A DNA stretch of 11,521 nucleotides. Source: Cyanobacteria bacterium K_DeepCast_35m_m2_023. GTDB lineage: Bacteria > Cyanobacteriota > Cyanobacteriia > PCC-6307 > Cyanobiaceae. Both the position numbers and the translations under genes were made by a program. Below are positions 1 through 7,612 of this stretch, piece by piece. The DNA is taken from assembly GCA_016882345.1 (NCBI GenBank), contig VGQR01000038.1:1-11521 (forward strand), given 5' to 3'. The notes under the pieces were generated by a model. It was given only the letters and a program-made list of their open reading frames with translations. It was not told the origin of the DNA and made no database searches. The stretch's first letter is position 1. Every line of letters starts with the position of its first letter.

Positions 1-1
1 C

Positions 2-1570
2 GGCATTGCCAACGCCTACAGCACGATCACGCCTTGCAACCTCGGGCTCAACGACCTGACGCGGCGCGCTGAGCAAGCGGCCCAACGCGCCGGGGCCATG
101 CCACAGACCTTCGGGACGATCACCGTCAGCGATGGCATCTCGATGGGCACCGAGGGCATGAAGTATTCGCTCGTCAGCCGCGAGGTCATCGCCGATTCGA
201 TCGAAACGGCCTGCAACGCCCAGAGCATGGACGGACTGCTGGCCATCGGCGGCTGCGACAAGAACATGCCGGGCGCCATGCTCGCCATGGCGCGCATGAA
301 CATCCCAGCGGTGTTTGTCTACGGAGGCACGATCAAGCCTGGCAAGCTCGGCGCCTGTGACCTGACCGTGGTCAGCGCCTTTGAGGCCGTGGGCCAGTAC
401 AGCGGCGGCAAGATCGACGAGGCACAGCTCACCGCGATCGAGAAAAATGCCTGCCCTGGGGCGGGCAGCTGTGGTGGCATGTTCACCGCCAACACGATGA
501 GCGCTGCCTTTGAGGTCATGGGCCTCAGCCTGTCCTACAGCTCGACCATGGCCGCCGAAGACCCGGAAAAGGCTGAGAGCGCCGCCCGTAGCGCCGAGGT
601 GCTGGTGCAGGCCATCGCCGAGGACATTCGGCCCCGCGACCTGCTGACCCGCGAGGCCTTTGAGAACGCCATCAGCGTCATCATGGCCGTCGGCGGCTCC
701 ACCAACTCGGTGCTGCACCTGCTGGCGGTGGCACGCACCGCCGGGGTGCCGTTGAGCATCGACGACTTTGAGGCCATCCGTCAGCGGGTGCCGGTGATCT
801 GCGACCTCAAGCCCAGCGGCCGTTTCGTCACCGTTGATCTGCACAATGCCGGTGGCATTCCGCAGGTGATGAAGCTGCTGCTCGACGGGGGCCTCTTACA
901 TGGCGACTGCCGCACCGTCGATGGCAAGACCCTGGTCGAGGTGTTGGCCGATGTGCCCAGCAGCCCTCCCGCCGACCAGGAGGTGATCCGCCCCCTGAGC
1001 AACCCCCTCTATGCCAAGGGTCACCTGGCGATCCTCAAGGGCAACCTCGCTTCCGAGGGCAGTGTGGCCAAGATCAGCGGAGTCAAGAACCCTTCAGTCA
1101 CCGGTCCGGCGCGGGTGTTCGAAAGCGAAGAAGCAGCCCTGGCCGCGATCCTCGCCAAGCAGATCCGGGCGGGTGATGTGGTCGTGATTCGCAATGAGGG
1201 TCCCGTCGGTGGCCCCGGCATGCGCGAGATGCTGGCTCCTACAGCGGCGATCATCGGCGAAGGTCTGGGCGATTCGGTGGCATTGATCACCGATGGCCGC
1301 TTTTCGGGCGGCACCTACGGCATGGTCGTGGGCCACGTGGCCCCCGAGGCAGCCGTGGGTGGCACCATCGGACTGGTGCATGAGGGCGACAGCATCACGG
1401 TGGATGCCCATCAACTGCTGATTCAGCTCAATGTCGATGACGTCGAGCTGGCCCGCCGCCGCGCCGCCTGGGTCAGGCCCGAGCCGCGCTACCGCACCGG
1501 AGTGCTCGGCAAGTACGCCCGCCTGGTCAGCAGCAGCAGCATCGGGGCCGTCACCGACCTGCCCGACTGA
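2..1570 (+). CDS. ilvD: Dihydroxy-acid dehydratase, 5' end cut by window edge
   Basis: IlvD dehydrates 2,3-dihydroxy-isovalerate and 2,3-dihydroxy-3-methylvalerate to the 2-keto acids that precede valine, leucine and isoleucine; it is a cytosolic Fe-S enzyme. The frame is open from base 2 and reads [13 protein letters not shown], a block that normally lies about 35-45 residues inside the protein, so the true start is outside the window and the ATG at 98 is internal. Family signatures are clear: ITPCN (Cys codon 35-37), CDKNMPG (Cys codon 254-256), CPGAGSCGG (Cys codon 470-472), and near the C-terminus [10 protein letters not shown] with GHVAPEA. The three cysteines are the expected cluster ligands and the Ser of SGGTYG the expected catalytic base (family knowledge). 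The reading frame ends naturally with the usual [12 protein letters not shown] tail. The gene converges on the small hypothetical gene, with 17 nt between the two stop codons. Confidence 0.97.
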   Translation, partial: GIANAYSTITPCNLGLNDLTRRAEQAAQRAGAMPQTFGTITVSDGISMGTEGMKYSLVSREVIADSIETACNAQSMDGLLAIGGCDKNMPGAMLAMARMNIPAVFVYGGTIKPGKLGACDLTVVSAFEAVGQYSGGKIDEAQLTAIEKNACPGAGSCGGMFTANTMSAAFEVMGLSLSYSSTMAAEDPEKAESAARSAEVLVQAIAEDIRPRDLLTREAFENAISVIMAVGGSTNSVLHLLAVARTAGVPLSIDDFEAIRQRVPVICDLKPSGRFVTVDLHNAGGIPQVMKLLLDGGLLHGDCRTVDGKTLVEVLADVPSSPPADQEVIRPLSNPLYAKGHLAILKGNLASEGSVAKISGVKNPSVTGPARVFESEEAALAAILAKQIRAGDVVVIRNEGPVGGPGMREMLAPTAAIIGEGLGDSVALITDGRFSGGTYGMVVGHVAPEAAVGGTIGLVHEGDSITVDAHQLLIQLNVDDVELARRRAAWVRPEPRYRTGVLGKYARLVSSSSIGAVTDLPD

Positions 1571-1594
1571 GACCGGTCAACATCCGGTTAGTCG
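1564..1594. terminator. Hairpin spanning the two convergent stop codons (terminator-like)
   Basis: CGACT (1564-1568) pairs with AGTCG (1590-1594), and ACCGG (1572-1576) pairs with CCGGT (1584-1588) around a 7-nt loop; a small asymmetric internal loop separates the two helices. The structure includes the ilvD stop (1568-1570) and the complement of the stop of the opposing small gene (1588-1590). There is no run of T on either side, so it is not a classical intrinsic terminator. It may mark or protect both converging 3' ends; that role is inferred. Confidence 0.4.
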
Positions 1595-1989
1595 AGCCGG
1601 CTCAGGTGAGTGGCTGCGCCGGCATCCAGCAGGGCGCGCAGGCGGCGGCACAACGACTCCAATGGCGCCCCACCGGCGGGACGCTCGCAACGCAGACCCG
1701 TGTCACCCCGCATCCACACCGGGTGGCTGCCGTGCCAGAGCATCGGCGCCTGATCATCAAGCAGCCAGGACAGCACCAAATTGAGTTCCCCGCCACTGCG
1801 GTAGATCTCCAGTTCGAGATCGGCATCAGGCACTCGCACGCCTGCCGCGTCACGCGCCTCGATCAACACACAGGCGTCGCTGCAGTCAGCCCCGGTGTTG
1901 GCCGGCTGATCGCGATAGCGAACGCCATGGCGCTGGGGTTTGAGGCAGAGATCGGCGGCCCGGGCCACCAGCTCGAGCAGTTCAGCCAT
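1588..1989 (-). CDS. Small conserved-looking hypothetical protein (133 aa)
   Basis: I do not recognise this protein. It is 133 residues, soluble, acidic and leucine-rich, without a signal peptide or membrane segment. It opens with an amphipathic helix (MAELLELVARAADLCLKPQR). The middle looks like alternating strands: DLELEIYRSGGELNLVLSWL, then a Trp/His/Pro-rich stretch PMLWHGSHPVWMRG. It closes with a helix around ESLCRRLRALLDAG. The start chosen is the ATG at 1989, the first ATG in frame; a TTG at 2010 is possible but would lengthen the overlap. Its start lies within the last 8 nt of the CIA30 gene (ATGGCTGA), which points to translational coupling and makes it the last gene of the minus-strand cluster. 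That arrangement, more than any motif, argues that it is real. Function unknown. Confidence 0.75.
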   Translation of the reverse strand: MAELLELVARAADLCLKPQRHGVRYRDQPANTGADCSDACVLIEARDAAGVRVPDADLELEIYRSGGELNLVLSWLLDDQAPMLWHGSHPVWMRGDTGLRCERPAGGAPLESLCRRLRALLDAGAATHLSRLD

Positions 1990-2566
1990 GGCCTGCTGGC
2001 AGGGCCGCAATCTGCCTTAGCACCAGCTGAATGGTTCCGGGGCGAAAGCCCTGATTGAGACCTCCTTGGTCATCAAATTTGGAATGCAACAGCTGGATGC
2101 GCGTCACCCGTGCCGCATCAAAACGGGGCACGATCCCCAGAGGCAGGCGTTGCATGGGTTGGGCACGCACCGATGGCACCAGTTGCTCAAAACCCACCGT
2201 GACGGTGGTGAAACCAACGGCATCGGTGTCGAACTCGTGCACCCAGCGCAGCCCGCCAGGAATCAGATTGGTGAGCCCTGCGACCCCATCGCTGCAGGCC
2301 AGTGCCAGCTTGAACCGCCGCCCCTCGCCGGCGATGTCGAGTTGCAGGCCGTTGCAGTCCGAGAGATCCAAGGGTGGTGAGAATTGAGGTGAGCGCACAC
2401 TGACGAAACCTCCCCCCTGTTCGACCACCTCGCCGTCAAATCGCAGTCCTTCACTGCTGTTGACGATGACACTGCCGCTGCTGCGGCCCCCCATGATCGG
2501 GTCGTTGAGGGCGTGCCAGCCCGCAAAGCTGTCTGCTCTAAACAGGAGCCTACCGTCCACAACCAC
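1982..2566 (-). CDS. CIA30-domain protein (complex I intermediate-associated protein 30 family)
   Basis: The 194-residue product is essentially a single CIA30 domain, a beta-sandwich fold related to carbohydrate-binding modules. Typical marks are near the N-terminus (DSFAGWHALNDPIMGGRSSG), then FDGEVVEQGGGFVSVRSP, LDLSDCNGLQLDIAGEGRRF, and the C-terminal half with VPRFDAARVTRIQLLHSKFD. The family is named for a mitochondrial complex I assembly factor, and a CIA30 domain also occurs in the plastid psbA-translation factor HCF173. Stand-alone cyanobacterial versions have no firmly assigned role, so none is claimed here. No signal peptide is visible. The start is the GTG at 2566; a GTG at 2560 is an alternative, and neither has a strong Shine-Dalgarno. 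It lies in the same frame as pgl, 30 nt after the pgl stop, and overlaps the next gene by 8 nt. Confidence 0.85.
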   Translation of the reverse strand: MVVDGRLLFRADSFAGWHALNDPIMGGRSSGSVIVNSSEGLRFDGEVVEQGGGFVSVRSPQFSPPLDLSDCNGLQLDIAGEGRRFKLALACSDGVAGLTNLIPGGLRWVHEFDTDAVGFTTVTVGFEQLVPSVRAQPMQRLPLGIVPRFDAARVTRIQLLHSKFDDQGGLNQGFRPGTIQLVLRQIAALPAGHG

Positions 2567-2587
2567 ACCGACAACCAGGTCGCCCAG

Positions 2588-2613
2588 CCTGGCAGATCAG
2601 CCTGGCAGATCAG
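2588..2613. repeat. 13-bp perfect tandem duplication at the pgl 3' end
   Basis: The unit CCTGGCAGATCAG occurs twice without a gap, at 2588-2600 and 2601-2613. On the minus strand the first copy read encodes the end of Pgl (Ala-Asp-Leu-Pro-Gly), and the second supplies the TGA stop at 2599-2597. Thirteen is not a multiple of three, so gain or loss of one copy changes the frame in which pgl ends. Confidence 0.9.
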
Positions 2614-3316
2614 CGCTGGCAGCGGTGTCGGCCAGCACCAGAACCTCGCTAGCCGGCTGCACCAGGCGGGCAGGGGTGCGGGCTGGATCTTCGTTGGGAT
2701 CAAGCAGACGGGCCAGTGCCTGCTGCTTGCTGCTGCCGCTGACCAGAAACAGCACGGAGCGGGCCGCGCTGAGCACCGGTGCCGTGAGCGTCACCCGCGG
2801 CAGTCCTTTGCCCTCACCGATCGTGGTCCAGCTGTCACGCACCATCGGTGCCGCCGTGCCGGGAAACAGCGAGGCGGTGTGCCCGTCATCGCCCAACCCC
2901 AGCAGCACAAGATCGAGCTGAGGGGGTTGTCCTGCACAGAGGGTGTCCAGCAAGGCGGCATAGGCAGCGGCACCGGCGTTCACATCACCGCTGCCAGTGT
3001 CCACAGGGTGAAAACGGGTCGCCGCGCCCGGCTCGCCAGCCGCCAGCAGGGTTTCGCGCAGCATGCGTGCGTTGCTGGAGTGGTCGTTGCCATCGACCCA
3101 GCGCTCGTCACCGAGCAACACATCAACCCGGTCCCAGGGCAGATGCTGGCGGGCCAGCAGTCGATAGGCGGCCTTGGGCGTTTCACCGCCGGCCAAGGCG
3201 ATCTGGGCGCGTTCGCGCTCAGACAGGGCGCGATCGATGCAGCTGGCGATCTGCTGGGCGCACTGGCGGGCCAGATCGTCGGCGCTGGGGCAGACCAGCA
3301 GGCGATAGGTGCTCAT
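2597..3316 (-). CDS. pgl: 6-phosphogluconolactonase
   Basis: Pgl hydrolyses 6-phosphoglucono-delta-lactone to 6-phosphogluconate, the second step of the oxidative pentose phosphate pathway, in the cytosol. The protein is 239 residues, the usual length. Motifs in order: LAGGETP (41-47, phosphate-binding loop), LLGDERWV (67-74), and LGLGDDGHTASLFPG (139-153) with the expected catalytic His146; then SGSSKQQAL (193-201) near the C-terminus. The start chosen is the ATG at 3316, because it overlaps the gnd stop as ATGA, a classical coupling arrangement; an ATG three codons upstream is the alternative. Gnd, directly upstream, uses the product of this enzyme. The last five residues are encoded in a 13-bp tandem duplication that also supplies the stop codon, so the extreme C-terminus may differ from relatives. 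Confidence 0.95.
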   Translation of the reverse strand: MSTYRLLVCPSADDLARQCAQQIASCIDRALSERERAQIALAGGETPKAAYRLLARQHLPWDRVDVLLGDERWVDGNDHSSNARMLRETLLAAGEPGAATRFHPVDTGSGDVNAGAAAYAALLDTLCAGQPPQLDLVLLGLGDDGHTASLFPGTAAPMVRDSWTTIGEGKGLPRVTLTAPVLSAARSVLFLVSGSSKQQALARLLDPNEDPARTPARLVQPASEVLVLADTAASADLPG

Positions 3317-4743
3317 GGCAGCCACTCGGTGTGAAAGGTGCCGGCGCGATCGACCCGTTCATAGGTATGGCTGCCGAAACAGTCGCGCATCGCCTGCACG
3401 AGGTTCTGGGGCAGTCTTGGGCTGCCGTAGCTGCAGATGTAGTCGAGGGTGCTGCTGAAGCAGGGCACCGGAATGCCCGCCAGGGCCGCACCGGCAACGA
3501 TGCGCCGCAGGCCGGCGATGCGGCGGTTCACCTGCTCGGCAAACCAGGGGTCGATCAACAGATTCGGCAGCGCCTGGTTGGCGCTGTAGGCGTTCTGAAT
3601 GCGTTGCAGCAGGCGGGCGCGAATGATGCAGCCGCCTTTCCAGATCTGACCGATGGCGGCAAAGTCCAGGTTGTAGTTGTGAAGGGAGCTGGCCTCCTGC
3701 AGCAGCGCCATACCCTGGGCGTAACTGGCCATCGCCGCCAGGATCGTGGCGTCGCGCAGCTCGCTGAGGTCGCTGCCCTCCCCCAGGGAGAAGGCGTGGC
3801 TGGGGGTGCTGGCCGGCCCCACGGCGCCCAGAATCGACTGGGCGGCCTGCCGTTGGGGACGCAGGGAACTCAGGACCCTGGCATTGAGCGCGGCGTAAAT
3901 GGTCGGTACCGGCACGCCCATGTTGAGGGCGCTTTCGACCGTCCACAGGCCCGTGCCTTTTTGACCGGCGGCATCGACGATCGCTTCGACCAGATCGCTG
4001 CCGGTTTCAGGGTCTTTAGTGCGCAAACACACCTCGGTGATCTCCACCAAAAAGGAGGCCAGCTCCTCGGTGCTGTTCCACTGGCCCAGCACGTCGGCCG
4101 TCTGCGTGCCGTCCATGCCGGCCACCCGCTTCATCAGGTCGTAAGCCTCGGCCAGGATCTGCTCGATGCCGTACTCGATGCCGTTGTGGACGGTCTTGAC
4201 AAAATGGCCAGCGCCGCCTGGACCGATGTAGGTGACGCACGGACCGTCGTTGACCTGGGCGGCCATCTTGCGCACCAGGCTCTCGATGGCCTCATAGGCC
4301 GTCCTGGTGCCGCCCGGCATCATGCTGGGGCCTTCGAGGGCTCCCTTAGCCCCACCAGAAACGCCCATGCCGATGTAGCCGAAACTTTTGCTTTCGAGTT
4401 CGGCGACGCGACGCTCGGTGTCGGTGTACAGCGAGTTGCCACCGTCGATCAGCAGATCGCCCTCCTGCAGCAGGGGCGAGAGCGTTGCGATCAGATCGTC
4501 AATCGGCTGGCCAGCCTTGACCATCATCAGAATGCGACGGGGTTGCTCCAGCGCCGCGACAAAGTCTTCAAGGCTGGCCGCACCGACGATGTCCTTGCCG
4601 GCTCCACGGCCTGCCAGAAACTCCTCGGTCTTGGCGTAGGTGCGGTTGTAAACCACCGAAGAGAAGCCATTGCGCTCGGCATTGAGCACCAGGTTCTCGC
4701 CCATCACACCAAGGCCAATCAGGCCAAAGTGAGCTTTGCCCAT
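3313..4743 (-). CDS. gnd: 6-phosphogluconate dehydrogenase, NADP-dependent, decarboxylating
   Basis: Gnd oxidises and decarboxylates 6-phosphogluconate to ribulose 5-phosphate, making NADPH; this is the third step of the oxidative pentose phosphate pathway, important for cyanobacteria in the dark. The 476-residue length is normal for the long dimeric form. Visible features: Rossmann motif GLGVMG (10-15), NRT at 33-35 typical of NADP specificity, DGGNS (100-104), SGG (129-131), and the catalytic block GHFVKTVHNGIEY (179-191) with Lys183, the HNG segment and Glu190. The C-terminal all-helical domain is complete, including IWKGGCIIRA and the tail HTEWLP. An AGGA about 8 nt before the ATG could serve as ribosome-binding site. 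The gene overlaps pgl by 4 nt and follows glgC after a 123-nt gap, so it may have its own promoter as well as read-through. Confidence 0.97.
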   Translation of the reverse strand: MGKAHFGLIGLGVMGENLVLNAERNGFSSVVYNRTYAKTEEFLAGRGAGKDIVGAASLEDFVAALEQPRRILMMVKAGQPIDDLIATLSPLLQEGDLLIDGGNSLYTDTERRVAELESKSFGYIGMGVSGGAKGALEGPSMMPGGTRTAYEAIESLVRKMAAQVNDGPCVTYIGPGGAGHFVKTVHNGIEYGIEQILAEAYDLMKRVAGMDGTQTADVLGQWNSTEELASFLVEITEVCLRTKDPETGSDLVEAIVDAAGQKGTGLWTVESALNMGVPVPTIYAALNARVLSSLRPQRQAAQSILGAVGPASTPSHAFSLGEGSDLSELRDATILAAMASYAQGMALLQEASSLHNYNLDFAAIGQIWKGGCIIRARLLQRIQNAYSANQALPNLLIDPWFAEQVNRRIAGLRRIVAGAALAGIPVPCFSSTLDYICSYGSPRLPQNLVQAMRDCFGSHTYERVDRAGTFHTEWLP

Positions 4744-4779
4744 GGGGAACGTCCTATCGGTTCGTATGGACGCAGTCTG

Positions 4780-4791
4780 GCCAGGCCTGGC
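4780..4791. promoter_or_regulatory. 12-bp perfect palindrome in the gnd leader
   Basis: GCCAGGCCTGGC is a perfect inverted repeat about 36 nt upstream of the gnd ATG, in the glgC-gnd gap. It could be a protein-binding half-site pair or a small hairpin in the gnd leader. No known cyanobacterial regulator consensus (such as GTA-N8-TAC of NtcA) is matched, so the role is unassigned. Confidence 0.25.
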
Positions 4792-4840
4792 TGAGGCACC
4801 AGTGGTTCATTGCCGGCTGTCACACAGTCGTCAGCATTTG

Positions 4841-4864
4841 CACAAGCGCTGTGATCGCTTTGTG
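4841..4864 (-). terminator. Imperfect hairpin just after the glgC stop
   Basis: On the minus strand CACAAAGCG and CGCTTGTG pair with a single bulged base around a 7-nt loop, starting 2 nt beyond the glgC stop codon. No U-tract follows, so efficient intrinsic termination is doubtful. It could stabilise the glgC 3' end or attenuate read-through into gnd; this is inferred. Confidence 0.3.
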
Positions 4865-4866
4865 GT

Positions 4867-6162
4867 TCAGATGACCGTGCCGTCGGCGATGGTGCCGTTC
4901 TTGACCACAACGACAATGCCGTTGCGGATGTAGAAATTGAGCTCAGGGCGGTCAGCGTCTTCGATGCGATCCTTGTTGATGATGCTGACGTTCTGACCGA
5001 TGCGAACGTTTTTGTCGAGGATGGCGCCCTTGACCGTGGTGCCGCGACCAACGCCCAGAGGAGTGCCGCCGCGCTCGCGCAGCACGTCGCGCTCCTCAGA
5101 CGATTCGAAGTAATCGGCACCCATCACCAAGGTGTCCTGGAGCACAACCTCGTCTTCGACCCGGGAGCGCACCCCCAGCACGCAATGGTGAATGCTGCAG
5201 GATTTGAGCAGTGAACCCTCGCCGATGATCGATTCGGTCACCTGGGCATCTTGCATCTTGCTGGGAGGCAGGTAGCGCGGCCGTGTGTAGATCGGGAATT
5301 TCTCGTCGTAGAAGGAAAAGGGTGGATTGGGCTGCTGGGTCAGGGCGAGATTGGCCTCATAGAAGGCACCGATGGTGCCAATGTCCTCCCAGTAGTCGTC
5401 AAACAGGAAGCTCTGCAACCGATCTCCCTGAGCCAAGGAGGTCGGAATGATCTCCTTGCCAAAGTCGGTCGAGGTCGGATTGCTGTGCAGCAGATCAAAC
5501 AAGGTCTGACGGCTGAACACATAGATGCCCATCGACGCGAGGAAGGGCCGCTTCTGTGCTTCTTCAGCGCTGAGACCAAGGCTCTGGGTGTCAACCCGCA
5601 TCGATTCCAGGGCCTCACCTTTGGGTTTCTCACGAAACTCCTCAATGCGGCCATCGCCACTGGTGCGCATCAGGCCAAAGCCCTCGGCCTGCGCCGCATC
5701 CACCGGCAGGGCACCGACCGTGAGATCTGCGCCGGTGTCAATGTGGTGTTGCACGAACTTGCTGTAGTCCATGCGGTACAGCTGATCGCCAGAAAGAATC
5801 AGGTAGTGATCAACATCCCACTCCTGAAACAACCACTGGTATTTGCGCACAGCATCAGCCGTTCCCTCGAACCAACTGGGACTATCGGGTGTCTGTTGCG
5901 CAGCAAGAACCTCTACAAATCCTTGACCAAACCCTGCTGAAAGGTTGTAGGTCATCGTCAGGTGCCTGTTGAGTGAGGCACTGTTGAACTGGGTCAACAC
6001 ATAGATCTTGTTGATCTCTGAGTTGATGCAATTGCTGATCGGGATGTCAATCAGTCGGTATTTGCCAGCCAGGGGCACCGCTGGCTTGGCCCGCATCTTG
6101 GTGAGGGGGTACAGACGGGTGCCCGCTCCACCGCCAAGAATGATTGCCAGAACCCGTTTCAT
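4867..6162 (-). CDS. glgC: Glucose-1-phosphate adenylyltransferase (ADP-glucose pyrophosphorylase)
   Basis: GlgC makes ADP-glucose from glucose 1-phosphate and ATP, the committed and regulated step of glycogen synthesis. The product has 431 residues, matching the cyanobacterial family. The nucleotidyltransferase loop is [12 protein letters not shown] (10-21). It is followed by [11 protein letters not shown] (98-108), [10 protein letters not shown] (124-133, with Asp126), FREKPKG (176-182), and a C-terminal left-handed beta-helix domain. Two lysines fit the 3-phosphoglycerate activator sites described for the Anabaena enzyme: Lys384 (LDKNVRIG) and Lys421 ([12 protein letters not shown]). This suggests activation by 3-PGA and inhibition by phosphate, as in the family. 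The ATG at 6162 gives the canonical [14 protein letters not shown] start; the open frame extending upstream to 6240 has no family similarity. hemA lies 119 nt upstream and gnd 123 nt downstream on the same strand. Confidence 0.98.
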   Translation of the reverse strand: MKRVLAIILGGGAGTRLYPLTKMRAKPAVPLAGKYRLIDIPISNCINSEINKIYVLTQFNSASLNRHLTMTYNLSAGFGQGFVEVLAAQQTPDSPSWFEGTADAVRKYQWLFQEWDVDHYLILSGDQLYRMDYSKFVQHHIDTGADLTVGALPVDAAQAEGFGLMRTSGDGRIEEFREKPKGEALESMRVDTQSLGLSAEEAQKRPFLASMGIYVFSRQTLFDLLHSNPTSTDFGKEIIPTSLAQGDRLQSFLFDDYWEDIGTIGAFYEANLALTQQPNPPFSFYDEKFPIYTRPRYLPPSKMQDAQVTESIIGEGSLLKSCSIHHCVLGVRSRVEDEVVLQDTLVMGADYFESSEERDVLRERGGTPLGVGRGTTVKGAILDKNVRIGQNVSIINKDRIEDADRPELNFYIRNGIVVVVKNGTIADGTVI

Positions 6163-6281
6163 CGCGCCAGTCGGCCGTCGGTCCAGCGACCGTACCGGAG
6201 CGAGCGCCTGATACGCGACCCTTTTGCAGACGGGCGGCACGAACTGTGACAGAGCGAGCCGTTGATGCGGAAACAGGCCGC

Positions 6282-7592
6282 TCAGGCCTCTTCAGTGGCC
6301 TCGTTGAGCTCAAACAGATCAGCCAGGGCACGCATGGCGCCGTGGCGCTGCTGACGGGTCTGAGGGGCTCTCAACTGGGTGACAGGGCCATGCAGGACCT
6401 TGTTGATGATGCCCTTGCTCAGGGCTTCAACCACCTTGCGCTCACGCGCCGAGAGGTCGGGCCCCATGCGGCTGAGCGCCTTTTGCAGTTCGGATTCGCG
6501 AATGGCTTCGAGCTGGCGTCGCAACCGGTTGAGAACGGGTACGGCCTCGAGACCATCCCACCATTCGAGAAACAGACGCGCCTCTTCGGCCAGCATCGCC
6601 TCAGCCTCATGGGCCATTTCGCGGCGGGCTTCCTGGTTGCGATTGACGACCTCCTGCAGGTCATCAACGTCATAACGCTGCACACCGGGCAGGGTCGTGA
6701 CATCGGCAGCAATGTTGCGCGGCACGCCGATGTCGACCAACATCAGGCTCGAACGGCGGTTCAGAGGCGCCAGACGCGATGCGTCGATGATCGGCTCTTC
6801 GGCGGCTGTGCTGGTGAACACCAGCGAGCAGGTGCTTAGACAGTGATCGAGATCGTCGATGGGCCGGCACTGCACCGGCAATGACGGAAAGTCCGTGGCC
6901 ATCTGTTCGGCCCGCGACAAGGTGCGATTGAGCAACACAACACCACGGCAGCCCTTGGCGGCCAGGTGCTGCAACAGCAGCCGCGCCATGCGACCGGCAC
7001 CGACCACCGCCACCTGCTCCTCATCGAGGCTGACGAGTTGATCGAGCCCGCGGGCCTGACCCACCTTGAGCTGGGCCAGTTCGACCGCTGCTGAGCTGAT
7101 CGACACGGCCCCGGTGCCCAGGTTGGTTTCGGTGCGCACCCGCTTGCCGGTGCTCACCGCCTGATTCATCAGGCGATTCAGGATCGGCCCGACGGAGCGA
7201 TGCTCCTGGCCGAGACGCACCATTTTTTTGACCTGGGAGAGGATTTGCCCCTCTCCCAGCACCAACGAATCGAGCCCAGCTGCCACGCGCAGCAGATGGG
7301 CCACCGCCTCTTCGTGGTGGAAGGTGAACAAATGGGGCGACAGCTCGTCAAACGCCAGCCCCGAGTGACGGCTCAGAAACGTCCCGACCGCTGAAATTCC
7401 CAGATCTGGGTTGCGCAGCAGGGTGTAAATCTCCAGTCGATTGCAGGTGCTGAGGATGGAAGCCTCCAGCACCTGCTCGTCGTTGCGCAGCTGCTGCAGG
7501 GAGTCCTCCATCGTCTGATCCGGGATGCTGAGTCGCTCCCGGATCTCCACCGGAGCCGTGCGATGACTGAGGCCAATGACGGCGAGGTGCAT
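6282..7592 (-). CDS. hemA: Glutamyl-tRNA reductase
   Basis: HemA reduces glutamyl-tRNA(Glu) with NADPH to glutamate-1-semialdehyde, the first committed step of the C5 route to chlorophyll, haem and phycobilins. The protein is 436 residues. Features: N-terminal [13 protein letters not shown] (7-19); the active-site STCNRLE (48-54) with catalytic Cys50; LGEGQI (112-117); the GKRVRTET region (149-156); the NADPH-binding VVGAGRMA (196-203); DIGVPRNI in the nucleotide domain; and a C-terminal dimerisation helix with the [15 protein letters not shown] stretch. The ATG at 7592 gives the standard family N-terminus. Only 20 nt separate it from glpX upstream, so the two are probably cotranscribed, which would link pigment synthesis to a Calvin cycle gene (inference). 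No clear Shine-Dalgarno precedes it. Confidence 0.97.
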   Translation of the reverse strand: MHLAVIGLSHRTAPVEIRERLSIPDQTMEDSLQQLRNDEQVLEASILSTCNRLEIYTLLRNPDLGISAVGTFLSRHSGLAFDELSPHLFTFHHEEAVAHLLRVAAGLDSLVLGEGQILSQVKKMVRLGQEHRSVGPILNRLMNQAVSTGKRVRTETNLGTGAVSISSAAVELAQLKVGQARGLDQLVSLDEEQVAVVGAGRMARLLLQHLAAKGCRGVVLLNRTLSRAEQMATDFPSLPVQCRPIDDLDHCLSTCSLVFTSTAAEEPIIDASRLAPLNRRSSLMLVDIGVPRNIAADVTTLPGVQRYDVDDLQEVVNRNQEARREMAHEAEAMLAEEARLFLEWWDGLEAVPVLNRLRRQLEAIRESELQKALSRMGPDLSARERKVVEALSKGIINKVLHGPVTQLRAPQTRQQRHGAMRALADLFELNEATEEA

Positions 7593-7612
7593 GGAGTAAG
7601 CAGGTGCTCAGG

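Noticed and set aside
1606..2058. Plus-strand open frame opposite the 133-aa hypothetical gene
   Set aside because: Both strands are open here, so this was a real choice. I preferred the minus strand because of the ATGGCTGA coupling with the CIA30 gene and a helix/strand-like sequence; the plus frame is Gln/His/Ala-rich like other antisense shadows in the window.
2513..3334. A 273-codon plus-strand open frame opposite pgl
   Set aside because: Antisense shadow of pgl, whose active-site motifs fix the minus strand as coding.
2848..4794. A 648-codon plus-strand open frame antisense to pgl and gnd
   Set aside because: It is the mirror of strongly conserved gnd and pgl frames. Its translation is Arg/Gly/Ala/His-rich without domains, as expected from stop-poor antisense frames in GC-rich DNA.
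5251..5940. A 229-codon plus-strand open frame inside glgC
   Set aside because: Antisense to a full-length, motif-complete GlgC.
6163..6240. N-terminal extension of GlgC (26 residues)
   Set aside because: The family starts at [12 protein letters not shown]; the extension is Arg/Pro-rich and unlike known homologues.
6144..6839. Plus-strand open frame across the glgC-hemA gap
   Set aside because: It mostly mirrors hemA and has no recognisable domain; its start falls in the glgC 5' end.
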